A stretch of 64,000 nt of DNA. Source: Alkalihalobacillus alcalophilus ATCC 27647 = CGMCC 1.3604 (GTDB lineage: Bacteria; Bacillota; Bacilli; Bacillales; Bacillaceae_D). The notes beneath the pieces were generated by a model that saw only the letters and a program-made list of their open reading frames with translations, was not told the origin of the DNA and did no database searches. Positions 36,079 to 45,494 of this stretch are shown here, piece by piece. Each line of letters opens with the position of its first letter. Within the stretch, counting starts at the first letter, position 1. The stretch spans positions 3,215 to 67,214 of the forward strand of contig NZ_ALPT02000014.1 of NCBI RefSeq assembly GCF_000292245.2, given 5' to 3'. The position numbers were made by a program, and so were the translations under genes.

Positions 36079-36116
36079 AAAAAGGTGAAAAGTGTTTGAT
36101 CACCTCTCACCTTTTT
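36079..36116 (-). terminator. Terminator of the ectoine-type catabolic operon
   Basis: AAAAAGGTGA (36079-36088) pairs with TCACCTTTTT (36107-36116), with A and T runs on the outer sides. Confidence 0.75.
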
Positions 36117-36158
36117 TAATTTCTTGAGTTGTCTGTAAAATATAGCATCCATATCGTT

Positions 36159-37595
36159 CTAATCATCCAAAAAACAAACGACCTTCTGCTCAGTCATTTC
36201 CTCTATTGCAAACGCGATCCCTTCTCGACCTAGACCAGAGCCTTTCACTCCTCCAAACGGCATTGCGTCAATACGATAATCACTACTATCATTGACCATT
36301 ACAGCTCCAACCTCTAATTCAAAAATCGCTTTTTGTGCCGCTTTTAAATTATTAGTAAAAATGCCTGCTTGCAATCCATAATCAACCGCATTCGCTTCTG
36401 CAATAGCAGCATCTAAGCTACCAACAGGAAATAACATGACAACAGGACCGAAGATTTCTTCCTGAGCGATCGGGTCAAGTCGGTTCACATTCGTTAAGAC
36501 AGTTGGTTCAACAAAATTCCCGCTTCTTTTGCCGCCTGCTTTTATCATAGCTCCTCTAGCTGTGGCATCTTTGATAAGCCGCTCAACACGAACCGCTTCT
36601 TTTTCATTAATAAGCGGCCCTATATCTGTTTGTTCCTTTAATTTATGACCAACCTTAACATGCCTTGTTTTCTCCACAAACTTTTCTTCAAATTGCTCAT
36701 AAATTTCGGCTTCCACATAAATTCGTTGGACACTTAAGCAATTTTGACCCGCTGCCCAAAAGGCACCTGAGACAGTGGAATCAACCGCTTTATCTAAATC
36801 AGCGTCCTTTAATACAATTACTGGCGAATTTGAGCCAAGTTCCATGCTTATTTTTTTCAAACCGGCTTTACGAGTAATCGCTTCTCCTACTTCACGACCA
36901 CCTGTAAAACTGATCATTCTAACACTTGGGTCTGTAATTAACATATCGCCAATTTCACGACCATACCCGGTCACTACAGAGAGAACTTTTTCAGGAAGAC
37001 CAGCATATTCAAACGCTTCTGCTAAAAGCAATGCACTTAAAGGAGTCTCCGTTGCGGGCTTGACGATAATCGCATTTCCTGAAGCAATTGCTGGACCTAT
37101 TTTATGTGCGACTAAGTTAAGCGGGTCGTTAAAGGGGGTAATCGCTCCAATAATGCCGATTGGAAAACGATAATAATATCCATGCCTCGTTTCACTTCCC
37201 GGCATTTGATCAAAATTTATCGTCTTTCCTTCAATTCTTCTCGCCTCTTCAGCACTAATTCGTAACGTCTCAATTGCTCTTGTTACTTCTTTCCTTGCCT
37301 CTTTAATTGTTTTACAGCCTTCATTGGCTATCGTGGTTGCAAATTTCGAAAAATTCTCTTCCACATAAAGAGCCGCTTTTCGAATGATATCCATCCGTTT
37401 ATGAATTGGCAACTTAGCTGCAAGCTTAGCTCCTTCCTTGGCTTCCTCTATACACAAAATCATATCTTCTACCGATGCAGCCGGAACCGTTTCTATAATC
37501 GTATTATCCTCAGGATTTCGCACTTCAATTTGTTGCTCTCTCGTGACCCACTTTCCCGCTAAAAACATCTTTTGATTCATCAGTTTGAGTTTCAT
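36159..37595 (-). CDS. NAD(P)-dependent aldehyde dehydrogenase, candidate aspartate-semialdehyde oxidising enzyme
   Basis: 478 residues. ALDH superfamily: catalytic C286 (AAGQNCLSVQR), general base E252 (SMELGSNSP), N156-containing TPFNDPLN, cofactor FTGGREVG (230-237). Last gene of the operon with the ectoine hydrolase. In Halomonas the ALDH DoeC oxidises aspartate semialdehyde to aspartate; this gene may play that role. Sequence alone cannot exclude other semialdehydes. GAGGGGAGGGTATGAT precedes the ATG. Confidence 0.85.
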   Translation of the reverse strand: MKLKLMNQKMFLAGKWVTREQQIEVRNPEDNTIIETVPAASVEDMILCIEEAKEGAKLAAKLPIHKRMDIIRKAALYVEENFSKFATTIANEGCKTIKEARKEVTRAIETLRISAEEARRIEGKTINFDQMPGSETRHGYYYRFPIGIIGAITPFNDPLNLVAHKIGPAIASGNAIIVKPATETPLSALLLAEAFEYAGLPEKVLSVVTGYGREIGDMLITDPSVRMISFTGGREVGEAITRKAGLKKISMELGSNSPVIVLKDADLDKAVDSTVSGAFWAAGQNCLSVQRIYVEAEIYEQFEEKFVEKTRHVKVGHKLKEQTDIGPLINEKEAVRVERLIKDATARGAMIKAGGKRSGNFVEPTVLTNVNRLDPIAQEEIFGPVVMLFPVGSLDAAIAEANAVDYGLQAGIFTNNLKAAQKAIFELEVGAVMVNDSSDYRIDAMPFGGVKGSGLGREGIAFAIEEMTEQKVVCFLDD

Positions 37596-37611
37596 ATCAT
37601 ACCCTCCCCTC

Positions 37612-38670
37612 TTATAGAATCCCTACCTTTTGACGCTGACGTTCGATATGAATAAGATCAATTAACAAGGAAAAACCGGTTTCTACTTTTCCCGCTCCTG
37701 CACCACTTAACGTTACGGTACCGAGCAAATCACATTGATAAGCTATTGCATTAACAGCTCCATTTATCCCTGCTAAAGGATCTGAGGACAATACTTTTTC
37801 TGGTCCTACTTTAGCAACAACCGCACCATCTTCCTTTTTTGCTGTTGCAATCAGCTTCCACCGCTTTCCTTCTTGTTTTGCTTCTTCAATCATCTCAGGC
37901 GTAATTTCTGTAATCCCCTTGCAGCTTACATCCGCTACAGTTAACGGAGTATTCATCACATGATTCGCTAATATCACAATCTTATAGCGGGCATCATAGC
38001 CTTCCACATCACTTGTCGGATCGGCCTCGGCATAACCTAATCGCTGCGCTTGGACAAGGGCATCTGCATAAGACACGCCCTTCTGATCCATTTGCGTTAA
38101 AATAAAATTAGTCGTTCCATTTAAAATGCCACGGATCTCGGTTATTTCGTTTCCAGCCAATGTCATCTCCGGCATCCGAAGGGCAGGCGTCCCACTCAAA
38201 ACCGTCCCTTCAAATCCCCACTGCACACTATGTTTTTTCGCTAAAGCTGTTAGCTCTTGATAAGCTAAGGCAACAGGCCCTTTATTGGTCATCACCACAT
38301 TTTTTCCACTTTCAAAAGCCGCTTCACAATGGGAGATAGCTGGTTGACCCGTTTCTACATTTGTATAAGAAACTTCAATAATCGTATCGGCATTCGATTC
38401 TTTAATTGTCTTCAAACTATCCCACCCACGTATTAATCCTGCTGTTTCAGGATAAGCATCAAGAGAGCCTGTTTGTTCGACTACTTCAAGAACCTTCTTT
38501 ATATCTAGACCTTCTGGATGGTAGAGTGCTCCCTTTTTAAAATCAGAAATGGCTACTAGTCTCGCGTTGAACTGCTCTTGTTTTAATAACCTTTCTTTTT
38601 TATCTCGTAAGATTTCCGCTAAACCTTGCCCTACTACCCCAAATCCAATAAAGGCTAACTTATGCACCAT
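37612..38670 (-). CDS. Homoserine dehydrogenase-family protein
   Basis: 352 residues. NAD(P) motif GFGVVGQGL (8-16), catalytic region FEGTVLSGTPAL, GILNGTTNFIL, and RLGYAEADPTSDVEGYDA, all typical of homoserine dehydrogenase; the C-terminal ACT domain is lacking. It interconverts aspartate semialdehyde and homoserine. Within this operon, and not with threonine genes, it suggests a degradative role with the PLP enzyme. GGGAGGTGCTAGTTAG before the ATG. 16 bp from the ALDH gene. Confidence 0.9.
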   Translation of the reverse strand: MVHKLAFIGFGVVGQGLAEILRDKKERLLKQEQFNARLVAISDFKKGALYHPEGLDIKKVLEVVEQTGSLDAYPETAGLIRGWDSLKTIKESNADTIIEVSYTNVETGQPAISHCEAAFESGKNVVMTNKGPVALAYQELTALAKKHSVQWGFEGTVLSGTPALRMPEMTLAGNEITEIRGILNGTTNFILTQMDQKGVSYADALVQAQRLGYAEADPTSDVEGYDARYKIVILANHVMNTPLTVADVSCKGITEITPEMIEEAKQEGKRWKLIATAKKEDGAVVAKVGPEKVLSSDPLAGINGAVNAIAYQCDLLGTVTLSGAGAGKVETGFSLLIDLIHIERQRQKVGIL

Positions 38671-38687
38671 CTAACTAGCACCTCCCA

Positions 38688-39899
38688 CTAATTTTGATCA
38701 ACCACCTCATAAAAACCGCTGAAATAATCTAATGTTGCCTGAGTCATAATCGCCGTTCCTACTACTAGTACTCTTTCATCGATATCAAAGATCGGCGTGT
38801 GTAAATCTCTTTGTATGCCATCAGCTGTCGCACATCCAAGGAAAAACATCGCTCCCGGTAATTTTTGAGTGACATAACCAAAATCCTCACCACCCATACC
38901 AAACTTCTCATCGACGACTTTTATCGTTGGCCTCATTTTTTTGGCCGCTGCAGTAACTAGTTGATTGAGAAAGGAACTATTATACAAAGCAGGCTCCCCT
39001 CGGGTAACCTTCAACTGATACTGCCCGCCCAACGGCTCTAGGATCGCAAAGGCTTTCTCAAGCTCCCTTTCTAATAAATCACGAATGTTTGGTTTATAGC
39101 TTCGAATTGTTCCTCTTAAAAATACTTCAGAGGGAATAATATTCGTTGCTGAGCCTGCTTTTATTTCTCCAATACTAATAACGGCTTCATCCAATGCTGA
39201 TACTTTGCGCGCGACAATGCCATGCAGTGACTGCAATAATAACCCTAGCATCCATGTCGGGTCGGTCCCCTTTTCCGGATAACCACCATGACCACCTGAG
39301 GCAATTATTTTTGCTTCAAATTCATCGACATTAGCCATACTATAGCCATCATGTACTTGCATTTCTCCTACCTGCAGCCAGGGACACATATGCAAAGCTA
39401 ATGCCGCCTCAACCCCCACGTAGGCTCCTGCTCTTATTAAATAAGGGGATCCAGATAACCCTTTCTGATCAGGTGTCTCTTCTGCTGGCTGAAAAATAAA
39501 CTTAATCGTCCCGTTCCACTTGCCATCCCCTGCTAACTGAGCTAATAACTGAGCTGTTCCTAACAAAATCGCCGTGTGAGCATCGTGACCGCACGCATGC
39601 ATCACGCCATCATGTTTTGAACAATAGTCGGCTGTTGTTTCTTCTTTAATAGGAAGGGCATCGATATCAGCACGTAAAGCAATAGTAGGACCATCCCCAC
39701 AAGACAGCGTCCCAATCACACTCGTTTCAAGGCCAATCCCCTTCTCTACTTTGACTCCTGAAATGGAAGAGAGGGTCGTAGCGATAAATTCAGCTGTCTT
39801 AAATTCTTTAAAACTCAATTCAGGAAATTGATGAAAATAACGGCGCCACTGCACAAGCTTCTGCTCGATTCCACTTGCCTGCTCAAAAATGGTTCGCAA
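38688..39899 (-). CDS. M20-family amidohydrolase, candidate N-acetyl-diaminobutyrate deacetylase
   Basis: 403 residues. Metal ligands in HACGHDAH (H101, C103, H105) and FQPAEETPDQ, and GMGGEDFGYV near the C terminus, as in IAA-amino acid/hippurate hydrolase peptidases. TTG start with GGGAGGGGAGATAG before it. In the ectoine pathway a deacetylase follows the hydrolase; the classical DoeB belongs to the AstE/aspartoacylase family but M20 enzymes (DoeB2 type) can do the step. The role here is inferred from context. Confidence 0.85.
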   Translation of the reverse strand: MRTIFEQASGIEQKLVQWRRYFHQFPELSFKEFKTAEFIATTLSSISGVKVEKGIGLETSVIGTLSCGDGPTIALRADIDALPIKEETTADYCSKHDGVMHACGHDAHTAILLGTAQLLAQLAGDGKWNGTIKFIFQPAEETPDQKGLSGSPYLIRAGAYVGVEAALALHMCPWLQVGEMQVHDGYSMANVDEFEAKIIASGGHGGYPEKGTDPTWMLGLLLQSLHGIVARKVSALDEAVISIGEIKAGSATNIIPSEVFLRGTIRSYKPNIRDLLERELEKAFAILEPLGGQYQLKVTRGEPALYNSSFLNQLVTAAAKKMRPTIKVVDEKFGMGGEDFGYVTQKLPGAMFFLGCATADGIQRDLHTPIFDIDERVLVVGTAIMTQATLDYFSGFYEVVDQN

Positions 39900-39928
39900 C
39901 TATCTCCCCTCCCTTCATTTTAGCTCTC

Positions 39929-41125
39929 TTACACTTGTAATCCCGCTTCTACATGTTTAAAAGCTAGAGAGAAATCTTCTATAATATCTTCAATCGCTTC
40001 TATTCCACACGAGACGCGGATTAATCCTTCTGGAATACCTACCGCCGCTCGCTCCTCTGGTGTACATTCAACATGACTTGTCGTCCGTGCGGGACCAACG
40101 GTTGTTTCAACAGCGCCTAAGTTAGCTGCACGATGAGCATATTTTAGCTTTGGTAAAAGCTCACGAACCGTATCAACCCCTCCTTTAACCGAAAAACTTA
40201 ACATACCGCCAAACCCTTTCATTTGCTCTTTCGCAATGTCATGATTTGGATGGGTTGGCAAACCAGGATAATAGACATCCTCTACTAAATCTTTCGTTTG
40301 TAAATACTTCGCGAGTTCCATTGCATTATGGCTTTGCTCTCTCACTCTTAAATGAAGAGTTTTCATTCCTCTTAACGTTAAATAGGCGGCCATCGGGTCC
40401 ATTGTTGCTCCATTAATTTCACGATAGTGGTAGATTTTCTCAACTAATTCCTCGGCTCCACATACAACTCCACCTAAAGCATCCGCATGCCCTCCGAGAA
40501 ACTTTGTCGCACTATGAATCACTAAATCTACTCCAAGAGCAAGTGGATTTTGATTAATCGGTGTGCCAAATGTATTATCAACAATCACAAGAGCCCCTGC
40601 CGCTTTCCCCGCTTTAGCCATCCTCTTAATATCGGTAATTTTAACGGTTGGATTTGTTGGTGTTTCCAAATATAAAATTTTACACCCATTTAAAAGCTCT
40701 TTTTCAATTTGTTCATGGTCGCCAGTCTCACATAAAACAACATCAATTTGCTGCCTCGGCAAAAACTCTGTGAAAATTTTATTCGTGCCACCGTACGTAT
40801 CTTTTATCGAAACAATTCGATCACCAGGGAGCAAGAAGGTCGCTAATGTGTTACTAATCGCCGCCATGCCTGTAGAAAAACTCGTCGCTGCCTCTGCCCC
40901 TTCTAATATTTTGACTTTATCTTCAAACGATTGAACGGTTGGATTTGTGTTCCGACCATAAATATGGCCTTTTTTCTTACCAATGGCGACATCATACCAT
41001 TCATCCATATCATCATAATTGTAGGCCACACTTAAAACGACCGGTACTTGCGTAGCTCCATGTACTAAATATTCCTTTTCTCCAGCCCATACCGCATTTG
41101 TCCCTGCTTGCACTTTCTTTTCCAT
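39929..41125 (-). CDS. Cys/Met-metabolism PLP enzyme (cystathionine gamma-lyase/synthase type)
   Basis: 398 residues, fold type I. PLP lysine K208 in HSATKFLGGHAD, phosphate-binding Y56/R58 (YGRNTNPTV), SFSTGMAAI at about 82-90. Family members do gamma-elimination or gamma-replacement on homoserine derivatives. In this operon gamma-elimination of 2,4-diaminobutyrate or of homoserine to 2-oxobutyrate would complete a catabolic route. GGGAGTGATTAG precedes the ATG. A terminator-like hairpin separates it from doeA. Confidence 0.88.
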   Translation of the reverse strand: MEKKVQAGTNAVWAGEKEYLVHGATQVPVVLSVAYNYDDMDEWYDVAIGKKKGHIYGRNTNPTVQSFEDKVKILEGAEAATSFSTGMAAISNTLATFLLPGDRIVSIKDTYGGTNKIFTEFLPRQQIDVVLCETGDHEQIEKELLNGCKILYLETPTNPTVKITDIKRMAKAGKAAGALVIVDNTFGTPINQNPLALGVDLVIHSATKFLGGHADALGGVVCGAEELVEKIYHYREINGATMDPMAAYLTLRGMKTLHLRVREQSHNAMELAKYLQTKDLVEDVYYPGLPTHPNHDIAKEQMKGFGGMLSFSVKGGVDTVRELLPKLKYAHRAANLGAVETTVGPARTTSHVECTPEERAAVGIPEGLIRVSCGIEAIEDIIEDFSLAFKHVEAGLQV

Positions 41126-41184
41126 CTAATCACTCCCACTACTCATATTTTTTATTGGTTTCCCATTAGAAAATTTATGTGAAA

Positions 41185-41218
41185 TAAAAACCGGGCTGTC
41201 GATTACGCATCCCGGTTT
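41185..41218 (-). terminator. Internal terminator or attenuator after doeA
   Basis: AAACCGGG (41188-41195) pairs with CCCGGTTT (41211-41218), followed on the minus strand by T5. It should lower expression of the four genes downstream relative to doeA. Confidence 0.7.
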
Positions 41219-41247
41219 GTTTTTGTTCATCTCATCCATTCAAAACT

Positions 41248-42450
41248 TTAAATCACAGGGTTCAACTTCTCGAAGGTCATGCCATCTTTAATGACAAGCT
41301 CTCTCGGTAAATCAACTAACGGCTCACAGCCAGTTGGTGTTACGCGAAATGATTCACTAATTTCAAAGCTGTCACCTTCTGACCAAATCGCGGGGATTAA
41401 ATGAAACGTCATATTGGGCAGTAGTATCGTTTTGTCACCTTTACGAATACTCGCCGTATGCTCCCCCCAATCAGGTGGATAATTAAGCCCCATTGAATAA
41501 CCGAGACGAAATTCCTTTGTCACCCCATATTTCTCAACAGTCTGACGCCAAATTGCTTCAACCTCCTCACATGTCACACCTGGTTTAATAAAATTCAAAC
41601 AAGCATTTAATCCTTCTATGACAATATTTGAAAGGTTTTTCATATTCGCAGTCGGCTGCCCGATCTGTACCGTTCTCGCAATCGGTGCATGGTATCGTTT
41701 ATAACAACCCGCTAATTCTAAAATCACGTTCTCCCCTTTTCGATAAGGCTCATCGGTCCACGTTAAATGTGGCGTTGATGTTCTTTCTCCCGCCGGTAAA
41801 AGCGGCACAATAGCCGGATAGTCACCACCATATTGAGAGGTCCCACTTAATTGAGTGTAACTAATCTTTGCGGCAACATCACAGCCACGCACACCTTCAT
41901 CCACCATCTCAATTCCTTCTAACATCGAATGTTTAGCAATAACGGCTGCTCTTTGAATCAACTCAATCTCTTTAGGTGACTTAATTAATCTGACCCAATT
42001 AACGAGTAATGTAGCATCTATAAATGTGGCATTCGGTAAGCCTTTCACTAATTGTTGGAAACATTTAGCCGAGAAATAATAATTGTCCATCTCCACCCCA
42101 ATTTTTCGTTTATCCTGTCCGATCTGCGTTAAAATCTCAGCGACAAAATCCATTGGGTGACGAATATCCGATTGAACATACGTATCTGGATACGGAATAA
42201 TATTTTCGTGATATAACCAAGTTGTTACTTTTGCACCATTAGCATCAGCCGTTCTCCCAATCCAAATCGGTTGTTCTTCATCATCAAATATCGCGAGAAT
42301 TTGATCGACATAAAAGGACCAACCATCATAACCAGTCAAGTAGTTCATATTCGCTGGATCCGTTACTAACAAGACTTCTATCCCTTTAGTCGCCATACGC
42401 TCTTTTGTCTTTTTCATCCGCTCTTGATACTCCGCTACTTCTATAACCAC
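41248..42450 (-). CDS. doeA: Ectoine hydrolase, M24 family
   Basis: 400 residues from GTG at 42448-42450, 7 nt after AAAGGGG; the longer listed frame starts before the ribosome binding site. Several stretches match Halomonas elongata DoeA: LTGYDGWSFYV (38-48), VEMDNYYFSA (119-128), GGDYPAIVPLLP (208-219), PHLTW, and YPPDWGE near 330. It opens the ectoine ring to N-acetyl-2,4-diaminobutyrate. First gene of the cluster; the PucR regulator lies upstream on the same strand behind its own terminator. Confidence 0.9.
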   Translation of the reverse strand: MVIEVAEYQERMKKTKERMATKGIEVLLVTDPANMNYLTGYDGWSFYVDQILAIFDDEEQPIWIGRTADANGAKVTTWLYHENIIPYPDTYVQSDIRHPMDFVAEILTQIGQDKRKIGVEMDNYYFSAKCFQQLVKGLPNATFIDATLLVNWVRLIKSPKEIELIQRAAVIAKHSMLEGIEMVDEGVRGCDVAAKISYTQLSGTSQYGGDYPAIVPLLPAGERTSTPHLTWTDEPYRKGENVILELAGCYKRYHAPIARTVQIGQPTANMKNLSNIVIEGLNACLNFIKPGVTCEEVEAIWRQTVEKYGVTKEFRLGYSMGLNYPPDWGEHTASIRKGDKTILLPNMTFHLIPAIWSEGDSFEISESFRVTPTGCEPLVDLPRELVIKDGMTFEKLNPVI

Positions 42451-42613
42451 AGGAACACCCCTTTCCAGCAAATTCGTTATTAACTAAATATTCTGTTCTT
42501 AATTTCATTATATCGACAAAGCATCCGATTGGATATTCATCAAAGTGTATGAATTTTCTAATAATATTTCAGTCAATTTATCATACAGCCTTGTCTGATT
42601 ATCTTTCACTCCC

Positions 42614-42654
42614 CAAAAAGGCCCTTCTGTTAAGTAGCTTCTTAACAAAAGGCC
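42614..42654 (-). terminator. Terminator of the PucR regulator gene
   Basis: On the minus strand GGCCTTTTGTTAAG pairs with CTTAACAGAAGGGCC, followed by five T. It separates the regulator transcript from doeA. Confidence 0.75.
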
Positions 42655-42661
42655 CTCTTTA

Positions 42662-44368
42662 CTAATCCTTTAATTCTCCATGAAACACTCCGCCTACTCT
42701 CCATGTTTTAATACTTAAATCTAAGAGGAATAAATGGTCAGGATCATTAAGTGAAAGGTTTGTTAATGATTCAATTTTACGCAAACGATAAAGCAGTGAT
42801 TGTCGATGTAAGTTAAGTGAGCGAGCTGTTTGACTCACATTTCCACGATACTGATTAAAGGCGACAAACGTTCCAATTAAATCCATTTGCCTTTCTTCAT
42901 CATATTGCACTAGTGGTTCAATTGTATCCATAATAATTTCTCTCATCTCTACATTTTTCGTTAACTGCAACAGAACACGATCGACTCTCGTTTGTTCAAA
43001 CCAAGTTCGATGATGGTGTTTATCTTTGACACGACCAATTTGCAAAGCGAACTTTGCTTGCCTGTAGCTTTCTTGAAAATCTTCAAACCGCTCTTTTCTT
43101 TTACCTATTCCCCAAGATATATAAACATCCGGCAATAAATTATTCAATCTTCTGTCAATAATATCTAAAAAATCGGTCGCATATTCATGTTCGGTTTGAT
43201 GTTGAATTTCTAAATATAACGTTATCATCTCTTCATCTCTCGTTAGCATTATCTTTCGCCCGAGCGATTGAGCCGCATAAAGCATTTCCTCTTCCATATA
43301 ATAAAGCATGCTTTTACGCCAACGTTCAAATGAGTCAATCGTCTGCTCTCTTTTTTCATACAAGGACTTTAAGTTTTCAGGCAATCCTACGATACAAACA
43401 TAGGCAAGATTTAACTGATATTGTAGCAAGCTCGCCCTTGACTGAGCCTGTTCATACGTTTGAAACCCTCCCTTAGCAAGCTCCTCAACAAAATCACTCC
43501 TTAACCGGAGCTTCGTTTCTTCAATCGCATTTTTTCTTGAAAGCCAAAGAGCGATGGTCGTAGCTGCATGCTCTAAGATATGAGTACGGTTATGAGTTAA
43601 AAAGCTAGGAGCCTTTATATGTTCAGGTATAAAAACAAATAAATAGCCTTGTGCCTCACCAGAAATTTGCAAAACCGGAACTTGTAAAATATCTCTTTTT
43701 TCATAATGAATGAGATCAAATTTTTGCATAAAAGGATCTTGATTTGCTGGGGTTATATGCTTAGTTGGTAAAACCCCTTCAAGAACAAGCTGCTTCCACT
43801 GTTGTTCAAAATCGCGAGCGTACTGGTCACTCTCCATTAAATTGCCAAAGCGATCGGTCAAATAAATCTTCGCATAAATTTGTTCTTCGATATAAGCTAA
43901 CAAGTCTTCCAAATCACGTTCCATTAATATAAGATTTAAAAGATCTTGCTGAATTTTCTCAGATTTCTCTCTCTCTTTGTTAGCTGTTATATTTAGTTCC
44001 TTCATCACCATCTCTACAATATTGGCAAAGCGGACTTCCCAAGGAACAATCATTAAAATAAAATGATTCTTTTCAGCAAGCTCAATCGCCTCACGTGGAA
44101 TATCAAAAATAAACCTTCCTAGCGCAACCATCAAAGCGGCCGCTTCAGATTCGATTACATCTTCAACAAACTGAGTAAATAAATGAGGATCCTGCTCACA
44201 GCCAATCGCTGTCGTCAAAACGACTTCATTTTTCCTAACAAAATTTTCAACAGGTAACTCAATGACTGATATCCATTGGATTTTTTTCTTTGTGGCTAAC
44301 TTTTCACCTGTCACAACCTCAACACCGTGTAATAAATCATCCTTTAACACATCCGCCACTGTCAGAAT
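42662..44368 (-). CDS. PucR-family transcriptional regulator of the ectoine-type cluster
   Basis: About 568 residues. N-terminal PucR domain (about 1-125; DVLKDDLLHGVEVVTGE), a central region, and C-terminal HTH_30 (NVSQTARSLNLHRQSLLYRL). The first GTG (44357-44359) is 17 nt from GGGAGG. The family N terminus LTVADVL begins upstream, and ATT at 44366-44368 sits 8 nt after GGAGG, so a rare ATT start is proposed and used here. Known ectoine regulators are EnuR (MocR) and AsnC types, so a PucR regulator would be a variation. Monocistronic. Confidence 0.88.
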   Translation of the reverse strand: MLTVADVLKDDLLHGVEVVTGEKLATKKKIQWISVIELPVENFVRKNEVVLTTAIGCEQDPHLFTQFVEDVIESEAAALMVALGRFIFDIPREAIELAEKNHFILMIVPWEVRFANIVEMVMKELNITANKEREKSEKIQQDLLNLILMERDLEDLLAYIEEQIYAKIYLTDRFGNLMESDQYARDFEQQWKQLVLEGVLPTKHITPANQDPFMQKFDLIHYEKRDILQVPVLQISGEAQGYLFVFIPEHIKAPSFLTHNRTHILEHAATTIALWLSRKNAIEETKLRLRSDFVEELAKGGFQTYEQAQSRASLLQYQLNLAYVCIVGLPENLKSLYEKREQTIDSFERWRKSMLYYMEEEMLYAAQSLGRKIMLTRDEEMITLYLEIQHQTEHEYATDFLDIIDRRLNNLLPDVYISWGIGKRKERFEDFQESYRQAKFALQIGRVKDKHHHRTWFEQTRVDRVLLQLTKNVEMREIIMDTIEPLVQYDEERQMDLIGTFVAFNQYRGNVSQTARSLNLHRQSLLYRLRKIESLTNLSLNDPDHLFLLDLSIKTWRVGGVFHGELKD

Positions 44369-44795
44369 AAGCGTTACCTCCCTTTTTTGTTATAGAAGTT
44401 ATTCCCTATTAAGATCGATCTTAAAGCCAAAACTAGGAAATGACAATGTTGAATTTTTCGTAATGAAATGGATAGGTTTTTCATTTTTTATTACTTTTCT
44501 TTGTCTATTCGCACTGTAATTGGCTAGTTTCTCTTTTCTCATTACTTATCACCGCTTATTCGAACCTTATTCAGCTCACTTTCCTTTTTCCATTACTTAT
44601 CCTCAGCTTTTCGCACTCTAATCGGCTCCTTTTCCTTTTCCCATTACCTATCCTCCGTTTTTCGCCCCCTAATGAGCTCATTCCTTTTTTTCATTACCTA
44701 TTTCACCTTTTTGCCTAAATATCCGAACCTGCTCGATTAAAAAAAGCCAATAAGCAGCTCTTACCAAGCCACTTATTAGCTTATTAAAATATTAA
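44369..44795. other. Intergenic region holding repeat array B
   Basis: 427 bp between the regulator start and the ABC permease stop. It holds array B at 44457-44715 and nothing coding. Confidence 0.5.
44457..44715 (+). repeat. 51-bp tandem repeat array B (4-5 units)
   Basis: The TTCG core recurs at 44508, 44559, 44610, 44661 and, as TTGC, about 44712: a strict 51-bp period. The unit shares the TTCGCACTCTAAT and CATTACCTAT blocks with arrays A and C but has an AT-rich C-poor middle (CTTTTCCTTTTC). Same orientation as A and C. Confidence 0.8.
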
Positions 44796-45494
44796 TTAAT
44801 CAAATCGACGTCTTTTATAAATCAGCACCGTAATCACGATCGTTACTAGTGCCCATATTCCTAGAATCACTAAATTTTCCCCAACTGGCAGTCCTTGATG
44901 CAGATTAAGGACGAGTGTCGCAAATTGTACATCCGGTAAGTAGGATAGAATGTTAAATAACCACTCAGACTCAAAGAAGTTGCGAAACAATGAGCTCATT
45001 CCAAAGATAATTAACACAGGCATTCCAACTACTGTTGTTTCCATAACCGTCCTTGACATCAACCCGAGTATCGTTCCAATCCCAATATAAATGACTAAGC
45101 TAATAAAAATAGCCACGATAAATAATAACGTATTTTCAGGAATCGGAAAGCCACTTATCAAAATCACACCAGCAATCATGATGGCCGTAAGAACGGCCGA
45201 AAGCAAACTTTTCCCAATGAATACTTCCGATGTACTTAACGGTGATAATAATAAACCTCGTAACGTATTCTTTTCTTTTTCTTCCGCAATCATTGCTGCC
45301 TGAACAAACGAACCGACAATAACCATTGCTAATGTAATCGGAACAATCGAAACGATAAGTTCTACCTCTTCTCCTCTGCCAAACAGAAAAGCAAATAGCA
45401 AAGGCATTATGGCCGTTGACAACATATATGAATTTTTCATTAGGTCTTTATAGTCTTTAATAAAAATCGTTTGAATTCTTTTAAGGGATAGCAT
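44796..45494 (-). CDS. ABC-2 type transporter permease
   Basis: 232 residues, about six membrane segments, with the ABC-2 conserved EEKEKNTLRGLLLSPLSTSEVFIGK (about 72-96). It starts one base within the stop of the ATPase gene, so they are co-translated and form one exporter. Substrate unknown. Confidence 0.88.
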   Translation of the reverse strand: MLSLKRIQTIFIKDYKDLMKNSYMLSTAIMPLLFAFLFGRGEEVELIVSIVPITLAMVIVGSFVQAAMIAEEKEKNTLRGLLLSPLSTSEVFIGKSLLSAVLTAIMIAGVILISGFPIPENTLLFIVAIFISLVIYIGIGTILGLMSRTVMETTVVGMPVLIIFGMSSLFRNFFESEWLFNILSYLPDVQFATLVLNLHQGLPVGENLVILGIWALVTIVITVLIYKRRRFD

